Source of the DNA: a virus
Length of the DNA stretch: 30,819 nucleotides
IMG/VR virus record: IMGVR_UViG_3300042298_002526
Location: 1-30,819 of that record
Strand: one strand, 5' to 3'
In this document: positions 15,900-23,694 of the stretch, in pieces
Layout: each line of letters starts with the position of its first letter
How positions within the stretch are numbered: position 1 is the stretch's first letter
The notes under the pieces: generated by a model
Database searches by the model: none
What the model was told of the DNA's origin: nothing
The model's input: only the letters and a program-made list of their open reading frames with translations
Program-made: the position numbers and the translations under genes

Positions 15900-16343
15900 T
15901 TAGCCTACGCGATACCATTTTTGGATGACCGGCTCGAACCGGAGTGTGAAGAAGCCGTTTGCCGCGAGAGTCGTCGGAACGCCGCCTCCGACCGCACCGT
16001 TCAGGTTCACCGTGAGCGAGGTGATTGTCTGGGTGGTGTTGACAAGAATCTCTTGGTTTGCCACGCAGCCCGAGACCTGCGGGAGTTGGATCGTCAGCGA
16101 GGCCACTGTGCTAATGGGCGTAAGCACCAGCCACACGCTGTTGTTCGTGCCGCTGATGGCGACCGTCGAGCCGCTAATCGGCGAGGCGTACTGGATGACC
16201 TTGCCGTCGTTGACCGTCACATTTTGCTCGATGAAATCAGCCACCACCGCTGCCGTGCAGTTGTAGTCGAGCCCGTTCTGGTTGACAGCGAACAACGTAG
16301 AGTTGTTGATACTGTCGACGTTATCGAGATTTTGAATAGCCAT
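15900..16343 (-). CDS. beta-structured phage virion protein
   Basis: This 147-residue protein starts MAIQNLDNVDSINNSTLFAV and continues NQNGLDYNCTAAVVADFIEQ. It then alternates beta strands with Thr/Ser/Asn-rich turns and ends FEPVIQKWYRVG. I chose the ATG at 16343, 1 bp after the stop of the gp4-like gene; the longer frame starting at 16565 adds a basic shadow of that gene. The N-terminal NLDxVDSxxxSxLFxVxQNG pattern recurs, as I recall, in podovirus proteins near the tail accessory gene. It may be a head-surface or fibre-adaptor protein. The role is unknown. Confidence 0.78.
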   Translation of the reverse strand: MAIQNLDNVDSINNSTLFAVNQNGLDYNCTAAVVADFIEQNVTVNDGKVIQYASPISGSTVAISGTNNSVWLVLTPISTVASLTIQLPQVSGCVANQEILVNTTQTITSLTVNLNGAVGGGVPTTLAANGFFTLRFEPVIQKWYRVG

Positions 16344-16344
16344 G

Positions 16345-16821
16345 TTAGCGGAACTGAAGTTGACCGTTTGGTTCCTGCTCGATGGGAGCGATGGATGGCA
16401 CCGGCAGGAACGGCCAATCCACGTCTTTGTTGCCAGCTCCCGCGGGCATCGTCGAAGGGTACTGTTGTTGCAGGACATTCGCGCTCTGCATAAGGAGCGT
16501 TTGGTAGCCTGAAATCGCCCCCAACTTGGTGTCCACAGACGGCGCTTTGCCGTACTGAGGGGCAATCCGCATCGCCAGATTCAGGATGATGGCCTCGTTG
16601 GCGGTGATAGGGACGTTCGTCTCGGTGTCCAGATCACTGTTCTCAGGCGAGTTCGTCAGCGGGTAGCCAATCTGGATGGCTTTCGCGTACCACTGGGCAA
16701 CCATAGCATCCAACCGGCGCACCGCGGACTGAAGTTCGTCGGGCGTCAAGTCGAACACATACGACGCCAGCCCCAACTCTTCGAAAGCGGCCTCAACGAA
16801 CTGGCGTTTTGTGTATCCCAT
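16345..16821 (-). CDS. tail accessory factor, P22 gp4-like
   Basis: This 158-residue protein matches P22 gp4 (166 residues), the head-completion protein that binds under the portal ring and extends the channel before gp10 and gp26 add. Diagnostic features are an N-terminal MGYTKRQFVEAAFEELGL, the segment ELQSAVRRLDAMVAQW, a central PITANEAIILNLAMRIAP and a conserved YGKAPS. The gp4 muramidase activity reported for P22 cannot be confirmed from sequence here. It lies downstream of the coat gene and upstream of the gp10-like gene, in P22-like relative order. Confidence 0.9.
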   Translation of the reverse strand: MGYTKRQFVEAAFEELGLASYVFDLTPDELQSAVRRLDAMVAQWYAKAIQIGYPLTNSPENSDLDTETNVPITANEAIILNLAMRIAPQYGKAPSVDTKLGAISGYQTLLMQSANVLQQQYPSTMPAGAGNKDVDWPFLPVPSIAPIEQEPNGQLQFR

Positions 16822-16824
16822 GCG

Positions 16825-17136
16825 TTATTTGCGCCGACGGCGCGGTTTCTCGTCTTCTTCTTCGTCCTCAGAAACAAGTTCAGGAGCCTCAGGAGCGGCT
16901 ACAGCCTCAACTTCCGGCTCAGTCACCACAATCTTGACCTTCGGCTCGTTCTTGAGCCTCTCAGCGGCCTCCAAAGCGGCGTTGCAAGCGTCCACTGCTG
17001 CTTCAACCGAGGTGTGCCAGCCGTATTGGATGGCTTCATCGAGTTCCTCTTGGGATTCGACGCCACAATAGTCGTACGTCCCACCTCTTGCCTGATTCCG
17101 CCCGGGTGAGCGGTACACCATGCTTGGAAATTCCAT
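16825..17136 (-). CDS. small acidic phage protein
   Basis: This 103-residue protein begins [19 protein letters not shown], then TYDYCGVESQEELDEAIQYG and W, followed by an Ala/Glu-rich region and a very acidic stretch before a basic RRRRK tail. The MxxPxMVYxxPG...GWH layout is common in small tail- or head-associated proteins of podoviruses, with unknown function. The start could be GTG at 17139 or ATG at 17136; both overlap the preceding stop. The acidic-then-basic end suggests a protein or DNA contact surface. Confidence 0.74.
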   Translation of the reverse strand: MEFPSMVYRSPGRNQARGGTYDYCGVESQEELDEAIQYGWHTSVEAAVDACNAALEAAERLKNEPKVKIVVTEPEVEAVAAPEAPELVSEDEEEDEKPRRRRK

Positions 17137-17297
17137 CACTTCTTGAGTTTGCCGACGGGTTTTCCAGCTGCTTGCTTGGCTTTGCGGGCAGTCGATAGCG
17201 CGATTGCCACCGCTTGCTTCTGCGGCTTACCGGACTTCATCTCCTTGCTGATGTTCGAGGAGATTGTCTTCTGTGAATAACCCTTCTTAAGCGGCAT
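17136..17297 (-). CDS. small basic phage protein, DUF6496-like
   Basis: This 53-residue protein starts [20 protein letters not shown] and continues [20 protein letters not shown]. This pattern is characteristic of a widespread short phage family I remember as DUF6496. It is strongly basic, so nucleic acid contact is possible. AAGGA lies 4 nt upstream of its ATG. Its TGA overlaps the next ATG. It is the first gene after the coat gene and its downstream hairpin. The function is unknown. Confidence 0.83.
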   Translation of the reverse strand: MPLKKGYSQKTISSNISKEMKSGKPQKQAVAIALSTARKAKQAAGKPVGKLKK

Positions 17298-17322
17298 AAG
17301 TCCTTGGTTTCAATTAAGTTAA

Positions 17323-17348
17323 GGGGATGGCCCCGAAGGGCCACCCCC
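17323..17348 (-). terminator. UUCG-capped hairpin downstream of coat gene
   Basis: After the coat stop on the minus strand, GGGGTGGCCC pairs with GGGCCATCCCC around a TTCG loop, giving 10 base pairs with one mismatch. It is followed by TTAACTTAATTG rather than a clean T run. It may act as a partial terminator or as a 3'-end stabiliser of the coat mRNA, letting coat protein be made in excess over the downstream tail genes. Whether it terminates is uncertain. Confidence 0.55.
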
Positions 17349-17360
17349 CGTTTGCGGGAA

Positions 17361-18674
17361 CTATACCTGATTGAACAGGATGATTCCACTCATTTCGGGC
17401 TGCTTGTTGACAACCCCGTAGAACGTGTCCACACGATACTTGGTCGTGAGGGTGTTCTGGTCGAAACGCTTGGTCATAACGAGCTCCAACCCTTGGTCGG
17501 TTGAACCGCGCATCACCGCAACGCCAGCGTTGTCGGGGAGCGAGTAGCGGCCAGGGAGGATTTCAATCGCGTCCTTGTGCCAGAAGCAGTTCACAGGAGC
17601 TGCCGCCGTGTTGAGGAGCGTGATTGCCGCGTTGGATGCCTTCGTGTTCGCCACGCAGTTTTGGTTCTGCGCAGAAGCCGCGTTGGCAACCTGGTTCGAG
17701 ATGATCGGAGGGCTGATGACGATCGCTTGGCTACCAGCAGCAGGCGCACTCGCCGAGATAACACGGAAGGTCTTAGGCTGACCGGTGTCACCTTTGGTGA
17801 TGTGATGCACTGCGTTGATGCCAGCGATGGTGAACGCGTCCCCTGCCGCCAAGGCGCCAGCAGAAACTGCCACCGTCAGAGACTGGAAGCGGTTATCCAC
17901 GTTGAGCCGCTCAGCCGTCGTTGGCGAGGTCGAGATGGCTTTCGGGATGTAGTAGTTCGCTGCCGCGTCGGTCGTGTTGATGGTCGCCGTAGCAGAACCA
18001 GCCGCCAACCGCACCGCGTAGTCGAGCTTGTAGATGTCGAAGGACGCTACCATCCCAACGTATGCACGCTCATACGCCTTGTCGGACTTCTGGTTCCCGA
18101 AGGAGCGCGAAGCCTTGGCAAGGTCGTTAGCAAGACCGTTGTAGTCCCGCGTGTTGAGCGCGAGGTAGCGGTCACCGTCCATGATGCCTTGCTCGTTGAA
18201 GATGGCCTCGCACTGGGCGACGTCATCGAAACCGCTCGAAGCGCCAGCCGCCGTCGTGCGCTTAACCACCAGCGTGCCCTGATTGGCCGCGATGTTCAGC
18301 ACCGACACGTTGATGTCAGAAGCGAGTTTCTGCTTGGCCGAGTTGCCAAGGCGTTGCTCTTGCAGAGCGTCACGAAGCTCTTGAGCGTTGAGCTCGAAAG
18401 CGACCGTGCGCGTCTGGTTGATGCTGGCGGGAACCGCGAGCTGGGTGTAGGAGGCGTAGCCACCAACGCTGGTGATGTCCGTACCCACACCGGCGTTCGA
18501 GAGCGAAGTCGCGATGTAGGGCTGCGGGCGCCAGATGACGTTGTTGGTGCGCTCCATCATCGTCTGATCCGTGTTGTAGATCGAGACGTTACGGGAGAGA
18601 ACAAGCGCGTCGTTGAACCCCTCAAGGAGGTTTTCAAACGCTACGCGCTCTTCTTTATTGAACGAGTTAGCCAT
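17361..18674 (-). CDS. major capsid protein, P22 coat family
   Basis: This 437-residue protein (P22 gp5 is 430) forms the icosahedral shell. Family signs are an N-terminal helical region (FNKEERVAFENLLEGFNDAL), TNNVIWRPQPYIA, the long-arm helix ELNAQELRDALQEQRLGNSA, the insertion-domain boundary ERLNVDNRFQSLTVAVS, and CFWHKDAIEILPG near the end, which corresponds to NVFWADDAIRI in P22. The domain order therefore follows HK97-fold P22 coat with its inserted beta domain (about residues 245-340). It follows the scaffold gene by 3 bp. No Shine-Dalgarno is evident, so coupling to scaffold translation is likely. A UUCG hairpin follows. Confidence 0.93.
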   Translation of the reverse strand: MANSFNKEERVAFENLLEGFNDALVLSRNVSIYNTDQTMMERTNNVIWRPQPYIATSLSNAGVGTDITSVGGYASYTQLAVPASINQTRTVAFELNAQELRDALQEQRLGNSAKQKLASDINVSVLNIAANQGTLVVKRTTAAGASSGFDDVAQCEAIFNEQGIMDGDRYLALNTRDYNGLANDLAKASRSFGNQKSDKAYERAYVGMVASFDIYKLDYAVRLAAGSATATINTTDAAANYYIPKAISTSPTTAERLNVDNRFQSLTVAVSAGALAAGDAFTIAGINAVHHITKGDTGQPKTFRVISASAPAAGSQAIVISPPIISNQVANAASAQNQNCVANTKASNAAITLLNTAAAPVNCFWHKDAIEILPGRYSLPDNAGVAVMRGSTDQGLELVMTKRFDQNTLTTKYRVDTFYGVVNKQPEMSGIILFNQV

Positions 18675-18677
18675 AGG

Positions 18678-19550
18678 TTACTTTTTTGACTGCAATTGAC
18701 GTTTGTAGGCGATTACTTGCGTGTAGTCACCGGTGCGCTCAGCCTTTGCGCGTAGGTTGTCCAACACTTCGTCGGAACCACCGGTTGACCTAGCCCCGCC
18801 GGACGGTGGGGTCTTCTCTGGAGGAGGAGCAGTTTTCTTTGTCACCTTGAGTTGTGTTTCGAGTTTTGCCACCGCGAACGCGAATCTCACTGGGTCTTTT
18901 ATCTCAGAGAGTTCTTTCGCTTTCTTGGGGTTTTTACCCAGCGCGTACACCAGCAATGCCGAGTTGTCTGAACCCTGCAACAGGATCCCTTGTTGAGTCG
19001 TGTTCAACACCTCTTGCACCGCAGATTCGGCATCTTCGTAGTCTCGAACCTTAAGCTCAGTCTTGGACTTCGCGTAGTTCTCAAGCTTCTTGTGCCACTC
19101 TGCTTGTTGGGCTTGCTGCTCTTCCTCGGCCTTGGCTTGGAGTTCAGTAGCTTTCCGTTTCCGGTCAAACCACTCTGCCAGCTTGGCCTCGTACTTCTCC
19201 GTGTCGTAATCAGCGCCTTCAAGTGTCGGCTTCGGCCCAGGGTCAACCGGATTGTTCTCAGTTGCCGATATTGCCTTCAGCTTCTCTTCTAACTCCCGAT
19301 TCTTACGGTGCAGTTCCCGATTGGTTTTACGCACTTCACGCACCCATTCCGGTGCTTTCTCTGCGTCCTCTTTCTGGGTTGGCGAATCCCCGATGCTGAC
19401 GTCGATCTCTTCTGAAGCGGTCGCTTCCCCGTCTTTGGCTGGCTCCGAGGCCACCGGCGCACCGGTCTCCTCAGCCACAGCCTCCGCTACGGGAGCTTCC
19501 TCATCTTCCAAGACAACTTCAGCATCTACTGCCGTGTTGTTGTTCTCCAT
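18678..19550 (-). CDS. scaffolding protein, P22 gp8-like
   Basis: This 290-residue protein (P22 gp8 is 303) should guide coat assembly and leave the procapsid afterwards. The N-terminal 65 residues are very acidic and low in complexity (VVLEDEEAPVAEAVAEETG). The centre is charged helix and probable coiled coil (VREVRKTNRELHRKNRELEE; AELQAK-type repeats about 130-160). The C-terminus is a short basic helical hairpin (LRAKAERTGDYTQVIAYKRQ), the expected coat-binding element. Its position between portal and coat agrees with the role. There is no protease motif, so it is probably recycled intact. A perfect inverted repeat precedes it. Confidence 0.88.
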   Translation of the reverse strand: MENNNTAVDAEVVLEDEEAPVAEAVAEETGAPVASEPAKDGEATASEEIDVSIGDSPTQKEDAEKAPEWVREVRKTNRELHRKNRELEEKLKAISATENNPVDPGPKPTLEGADYDTEKYEAKLAEWFDRKRKATELQAKAEEEQQAQQAEWHKKLENYAKSKTELKVRDYEDAESAVQEVLNTTQQGILLQGSDNSALLVYALGKNPKKAKELSEIKDPVRFAFAVAKLETQLKVTKKTAPPPEKTPPSGGARSTGGSDEVLDNLRAKAERTGDYTQVIAYKRQLQSKK

Positions 19551-19560
19551 TTTTTCTCAA

Positions 19561-19580
19561 TTAGTGGGTCTGTCCACTAA
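19561..19580 (-). promoter_or_regulatory. inverted repeat overlapping the portal stop codon
   Basis: TTAGTGG and CCACTAA form a perfect 7-bp inverted repeat with a 6-nt loop, spanning the portal TAG and lying 10 bp before the scaffold ATG. It may be an mRNA processing or translation-control hairpin between portal and scaffold. There is no T tract, so a terminator is less likely. Confidence 0.4.
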
Positions 19581-21625
19581 AATGTTTGCACCGGCGCTAC
19601 CAGCTTCTGCACATCGTCCTCGATGCGGTCCGCCAGCTTCATCGCCTTGTCCTGATCAATCTGACCAGCCTTTGCAATCGTTTCCTCAGTCTTCGCTCGC
19701 GTCTCCTCGGCCCTTGCCAGCGTAAGCACCGTGTCGGCCTGTGCCTTTGTAGCGAGCGCATTTGCCCTTTGCGCCTCTGCTGCGAAGTACTGCGTCTGTG
19801 CGTCCGGTTGGGCGTTCTGGGCCTCGGCAAGGAGCTCCTGCGCCTCTTGCTCGGTGGGTTTAACCGCCCCCATCTTCAGCAGCTTCTTGCGGAAGTAGCT
19901 CCGCACGTCCCCAAGCCCTTCGCCTTCCATGTTCATCATCGCCATCGACGAGAGCACGTTCATTGTCTCAGGGTCTTGCGTTACCGCCATCATCGAGAGC
20001 AGCGCCTGCACCGTCGCTTGCCGCTTCGTTGTTGAAGAGGGTCCCACGTCCACCGCCACGTCAAACTCGGCTTCAGACAGGTCGTTGTCGTACTCAAGCT
20101 CGCCGGTCTCTGGGTTAATCACCGGTGTCATGAGCTCAATCTCGTCCTGCTCGCCGTTGGACGTCACAACCTTCATCTTGCGCTTATCTTCCACGAACAC
20201 GTCTTTGGCCATGGACAGCCAAATCTCGCCCACGCGCTTAATGGCTTTCGCCATGTTGGAGACGTAGATGTAGCTCTGCATATCGAGCCGCTGCATCACC
20301 AAGTCCACAGCTTTGCTCGTAACGTGGGACACCATCTTGTCCCCGTTGCCTTGGCTCCCAAGGAGCTGCTGCATATCGACGTCTGTTACCTGCAAAAGCG
20401 CCCCCATCGCCGGCGGGATCTGAGGGGATTTTGTGTACGCCAACGGCGGCGCCGGTTGCACCGCGCCTTGCGCGTCCGTAATGCCGTTCACCAGCAGGTA
20501 CGGGTAGTTCTTGAGGTTATCTTCCGCCCACATCACCTGATGCCCCGCTACCTGTTCAGGCATGAAAATGGGCTTCTCCATGGACGAGAGCGCCGAAATC
20601 TCTGCGAGCTTAGAGAGCTGCATGTTCTTTAGACGCTGCATGTCTTTGGCGAGCCGCACATGCCCCATGCACCGCTCCACGTTGTCCACAAACCAGCGCT
20701 TGCCGTACACCGGCACAATCGGGATGCACCGCCCAGCAATGTACCCGCAGTCCTCAAGGATCTTGCCCCCAGACATAATCCACTTGTGAACCTTCTTCTG
20801 CTTAATCTTCTTGCGCTTAACTTCCTTGTACCCAAGCGCCTCCATCTCCTCCATCTTGCCTTCCTTGAGCACCGACAAAAGCTCCTTCTCCTCGTCCCCC
20901 GTAAGCCCCTCAAACGTCACCATGTAGTCGGTCGTCTCCTCCACACGGTAGTACTCCGCCACATACACCACGTCCGGCGTCTGCCAGTCGAACTGGGTGC
21001 GCGTAATCTCTTTCGGCCACGTCGTTGGATCATCCCCCCACTCCGCTTCGTAGTCCTCACGGGTTAACGCCGTAATCACAAAGCACCGTTTCGCGTCTGC
21101 TTTGTCTTGGCGCTTCGCGTTCAAGTCAAAGTACACCGAGGAGTCCGCATCATAAATCGGCTCAATGCAGATGCGCTGCTCGTCGCTCTCACCGCTGTAC
21201 TCGTCCTCGTACTCGTTGCGCAAGCGCAACGCCCCAAACCCACCGGTCACCGCCTCTTCAAAGGCGTTGTCATACGCCTCTTCCGCGCTTGAGTCCACTT
21301 CCGTTGCCCGAAATAGACCGTTGCACGTCTCCGCCAGTGACTCGTACTCTTTCTCCTTGGGGACGTACTCCACCGTGATGCGGTTCGACCGGTAGTCGTT
21401 GATGATGCGCATCACCGCAAGCTGCGTCTTGTTCACCTCGAACCGAGGCCGGTTCTCGTACTGCTCAGAAAGCGGCCCCTCCCACTGAGCCCCTGGGATC
21501 GAACAAAACCGGCGGTCTTGCAGGCACTGCAAACGCTCGTTCCTGAGCACCTCTTGTATGCGGTCAAACTCCGCAAGCGCGTCCGCGTGGACCTTAACCG
21601 GATCGTTCTTCATGCTCATCATCAT
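19577..21625 (-). CDS. portal protein, P22 gp1-like
   Basis: This 682-residue protein (P22 portal is 725) forms the dodecameric ring through which DNA enters and leaves. Features consistent with the family are an N-terminal helical region (ALAEFDRIQEVLRNERLQCL), the core EQYENRPRFEVNKTQLAVMR, and INDYRSNRITVEYVPKEKEY. Later come SSMEKPIFMPEQVAGHQVMW and a long Ala/Gln/Glu-rich C-terminal helix (about 595-660), which would form the barrel. Several in-frame ATGs begin the gene (MMMSMK); the most upstream is used here. It lies between terL and scaffold, as expected. The TAG stop sits in an inverted repeat. Confidence 0.92.
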   Translation of the reverse strand: MMMSMKNDPVKVHADALAEFDRIQEVLRNERLQCLQDRRFCSIPGAQWEGPLSEQYENRPRFEVNKTQLAVMRIINDYRSNRITVEYVPKEKEYESLAETCNGLFRATEVDSSAEEAYDNAFEEAVTGGFGALRLRNEYEDEYSGESDEQRICIEPIYDADSSVYFDLNAKRQDKADAKRCFVITALTREDYEAEWGDDPTTWPKEITRTQFDWQTPDVVYVAEYYRVEETTDYMVTFEGLTGDEEKELLSVLKEGKMEEMEALGYKEVKRKKIKQKKVHKWIMSGGKILEDCGYIAGRCIPIVPVYGKRWFVDNVERCMGHVRLAKDMQRLKNMQLSKLAEISALSSMEKPIFMPEQVAGHQVMWAEDNLKNYPYLLVNGITDAQGAVQPAPPLAYTKSPQIPPAMGALLQVTDVDMQQLLGSQGNGDKMVSHVTSKAVDLVMQRLDMQSYIYVSNMAKAIKRVGEIWLSMAKDVFVEDKRKMKVVTSNGEQDEIELMTPVINPETGELEYDNDLSEAEFDVAVDVGPSSTTKRQATVQALLSMMAVTQDPETMNVLSSMAMMNMEGEGLGDVRSYFRKKLLKMGAVKPTEQEAQELLAEAQNAQPDAQTQYFAAEAQRANALATKAQADTVLTLARAEETRAKTEETIAKAGQIDQDKAMKLADRIEDDVQKLVAPVQTF

Positions 21626-21709
21626 GCGGGTTTAAGGGCTTGTGTCAATGGGGCTGGGGCAGGGGCTTGGGGGTTGCAGGGGCTCGGGGGCTTGTGGGCA
21701 TGGGTACGT
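21626..21709 (-). other. C-rich spacer between terminase and portal genes
   Basis: This 84-bp gap is unusually C-rich on the mRNA strand and repeats units such as AAGCCCC and GAGCCCC about every 12-16 nt. It stays open in frame after the terminase TAG and would add a short Pro-rich tail if the stop were read through. I see no clear promoter or terminator in it. Confidence 0.5.
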
Positions 21710-23155
21710 CTACTTCCTCGAGAAGAAGTTCATCACCGGCACCACGTCAATGAGCTTCTGCATCCGCTTCTTCAGACTCAAAGCCGCTCGGTTAAGCCCG
21801 CTCACCACCAAATACCGCGTCGCATCCATCAAGTGGTCGTTCTCCTTCACAACCCGACCCTTGTCGTCCCGCCGATACAACCGGAACTCCGCCACCCAGT
21901 TCGTCATGCTCTTAAACACCTTCATCCGCCCCGTCGACATCCGCTGCCACACATCATATATCCCCGTCTCCACCGCGTTGTTCGCCACCGTCAAGTCCAA
22001 CCCCATCTGCCGGTACCTCACAAACAACTGCTGCCCGTCCACCTGCGTTCTCCCACGCGACGCCGGATCAATCACCCCGGGTATCCCACGCCCCCTCGCG
22101 TTTATCGCCTCCGCATGAATCGCCGGCTCCGCCTGCCCTCTGTAATGCTCCGAGTACAGGTACAACGTATCACTCTGCTGGTCTAACGCGCCAAACACCG
22201 CCGCTGTCTTGTTCCAGCCCACGTCCATCCCAAACACCCGAGGCCAATGCACCGGTACCTCAAAGTCAGGCACCACGATCTCGCTCTCGGGCACCGGATA
22301 AATCGCCCCTGCCCCCAACTGCGGCACGCCCTTCGACCGTGCATCCCTCTGGAAGGGCGGTATACTCGACCACAGGTCTTCCTTCTGCTTTTGGCTCAGG
22401 TGCGGTACGTCGTCCCACGTCGCCATCCCAACGAACTTCGTCCCCTCCGCCCGCTCACACACCTCCCCGTCCCTCAAGAACGCCATCACCGTCTCGCTCA
22501 TCCCCAAGAGCGGCGTGAACGTCAGCATCACCATACCGTCGTTCGTCATCGTTCTCAGCAACGACTCCGTGTAGATGTCCAGCGGCGGCTCCTCGTCCAG
22601 CCAGATGATGTCCTGCTCCGTCCCCTGGAAGCTCTCGCGACGCTGGTCGTAGCTCTTGAGCGTTAACCGCGACTCTCCCCCTGATGCGTGCCGCACCACG
22701 ATGATCTCCACCGCGTCTGCGATACCGGCCTTGGCCGACACCCGCAGGATGTCTTCCTTCGGGATGAGGCCCGTGCCGTGGCTCCCCGCCGGTCCCAGAA
22801 GCTTCGTCTGCAAGATGTCCCGTGAGGTCTTACCGGTGTCCCCCGCCGCCCACGCCGAGATAGGACGGTCGAACCGGCGGCCCTTCCACCATGAGGGGTA
22901 CCGGCCCGTGAGGTGTACCGCCATCTCGAAGCCGCCGATGCCTTCGGTCTTCCCGACGCGGTTGGCTGCCATCATCAGACGCTCCTTGTACTTCGCCCCC
23001 GCCTCGAAGAAGGCTAGGTGCTTTTTGTAGAGCTCCCGCCTGAGGGGTCCGGTGTCTGGGTAGTAACCGAGTAAACGGCGCTCGCGCTTGCGCCTCTGGA
23101 GTTCCTCGAGGCACATGACCAGTTCTGCTTTCTCTTCTGGACTGAGTTCTTTCAC
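21710..23155 (-). CDS. terminase large subunit
   Basis: This 481-residue packaging motor has an N-terminal ATPase and a C-terminal RNase-H-like nuclease. The Walker A-like motif is AANRVGKT (63-70). The Walker B is IIWLDEE (183-189), with the catalytic Glu following the Asp. A coupling-type segment LTFTPLLG lies about 211-218. Nuclease acidic residues are D311 (FGMDVGW), D363 (VIDPAS) and D440/D444 (NDHLMDA). The start is GTG at 23155; upstream frames only overlap the gap. It follows the small terminase after a 146-bp gap containing two hairpins. P22 gp2 is 499 residues, so the length agrees. Headful packaging is likely but not proven from sequence. Confidence 0.94.
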   Translation of the reverse strand: MKELSPEEKAELVMCLEELQRRKRERRLLGYYPDTGPLRRELYKKHLAFFEAGAKYKERLMMAANRVGKTEGIGGFEMAVHLTGRYPSWWKGRRFDRPISAWAAGDTGKTSRDILQTKLLGPAGSHGTGLIPKEDILRVSAKAGIADAVEIIVVRHASGGESRLTLKSYDQRRESFQGTEQDIIWLDEEPPLDIYTESLLRTMTNDGMVMLTFTPLLGMSETVMAFLRDGEVCERAEGTKFVGMATWDDVPHLSQKQKEDLWSSIPPFQRDARSKGVPQLGAGAIYPVPESEIVVPDFEVPVHWPRVFGMDVGWNKTAAVFGALDQQSDTLYLYSEHYRGQAEPAIHAEAINARGRGIPGVIDPASRGRTQVDGQQLFVRYRQMGLDLTVANNAVETGIYDVWQRMSTGRMKVFKSMTNWVAEFRLYRRDDKGRVVKENDHLMDATRYLVVSGLNRAALSLKKRMQKLIDVVPVMNFFSRK

Positions 23156-23174
23156 GGTCTAATAGCGACATTCA

Positions 23175-23194
23175 CGGAGACGCCGCCGTCTCCG
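23175..23194. repeat. perfect inverted repeat upstream of terL
   Basis: CGGAGAC and GTCTCCG form a perfect 7-bp inverted repeat around GCCGCC, 20 bp before the terminase large subunit start. It could fold in the mRNA or bind a protein, for example the small terminase. No function is established. Confidence 0.5.
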
Positions 23195-23207
23195 CCGTAA
23201 GTTCCGG

Positions 23208-23226
23208 CCCCCCTTCGGGGGGTTTT
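23208..23226 (+). terminator. plus-oriented UUCG hairpin with T run
   Basis: CCCCCC and GGGGGG flank a TTC/TTCG loop and are followed on the plus strand by TTTT, then TTTTACTTT. This is a good intrinsic terminator for plus-strand transcription, yet the genes on both sides are on the minus strand. It may block antisense transcription, or act only as an RNA hairpin in the terS-terL mRNA. Confidence 0.55.
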
Positions 23227-23301
23227 AGCTTTTACTTTGTCCAGCATTGGAATCAATAAGCTTTCCCTATTACGCAATACAATAACGGACATGAATACCT
23301 C

Positions 23302-23664
23302 TCAAGACGCATCTGGTTTTACCGTAACCTCCACAGCGTCAACTACTTCCCCTGTTTCGATGCCTGCTGGCGACAACCCTTCACGCAGCATTCCCGCTAC
23401 GCGTTGGCGTATTTCCGCGTCGGATAGCGTTGCGACGTTACCAGGCGCGTTGTCCGCGGCAGCCGGGTTGCGTGGCAGAACCTTGCCTAGGAGCGCACAA
23501 TAGGTGCGCGGATCCCTACGTGCTACCTCCTCGAGGTACGCGGCGCCGCCTAGCCTCTCAAAGGACAGCATCAGCGCGTCTTTGAGCGCCGTTGTCGTCT
23601 TGTTCTGTGTTCCCTTTGGTCTACCCGTGTGAATCAGGTTAGCCAACTGTGCAGGCGATGCCAT
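23302..23664 (-). CDS. probable terminase small subunit
   Basis: This 120-residue protein starts MASPAQLANLIHTGRPKGTQ. The GRPKGTQNKTT segment followed by a helix (LKDALMLSFERLGG) and AYLEEVARRDPRTYCALLGK is typical of small phage DNA-binding packaging proteins. The C-terminal half is acidic and probably mediates oligomer or large-subunit contact. I chose the ATG at 23664 because the longer frame starting at 23949 adds basic sequence read through a palindrome-rich regulatory region. It is immediately upstream of terL in the operon. P22 gp3 is longer (162 residues) and not obviously related. The small-terminase call rests on position and the GRPKG/helix pattern. Confidence 0.72.
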   Translation of the reverse strand: MASPAQLANLIHTGRPKGTQNKTTTALKDALMLSFERLGGAAYLEEVARRDPRTYCALLGKVLPRNPAAADNAPGNVATLSDAEIRQRVAGMLREGLSPAGIETGEVVDAVEVTVKPDAS

Positions 23665-23694
23665 ATCGGATATGGCTCTACTCTCTATAGAGCC
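23660..23694. promoter_or_regulatory. two overlapping dyads at the terS start
   Basis: GCCATATC-G-GATATGGC (23660-23676) is a perfect dyad with 8-bp arms that includes the small terminase start codon. GGCTCTA and TAGAGCC (23674-23694) form a second dyad with 7-bp arms overlapping the first. Together they could be a tandem operator or an mRNA structure that hides the start codon. They head the late minus-strand operon. Confidence 0.6.

Noticed and set aside
17577-18689. A 370-codon plus-strand ORF opposite the coat gene.
   Set aside because: It is very Arg/Val-rich and lies wholly antisense to a clear P22-like coat gene.
21707-21712. Global reassignment of TAG (suggested by open frames after TAG at the terminase end and at 70-72).
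   Set aside because: TAG is used as a normal stop with the next ATG directly after it, for example at 11164-11166 and 19577-19579, so a recoded genome is not supported.
23678-23689. An identical 12-mer CTACTCTCTATA here and at 28423-28434.
   Set aside because: Chance 12-mer matches are expected in a 30-kb window. Both sites are intergenic, which is suggestive, but there are only two copies and no promoter context.
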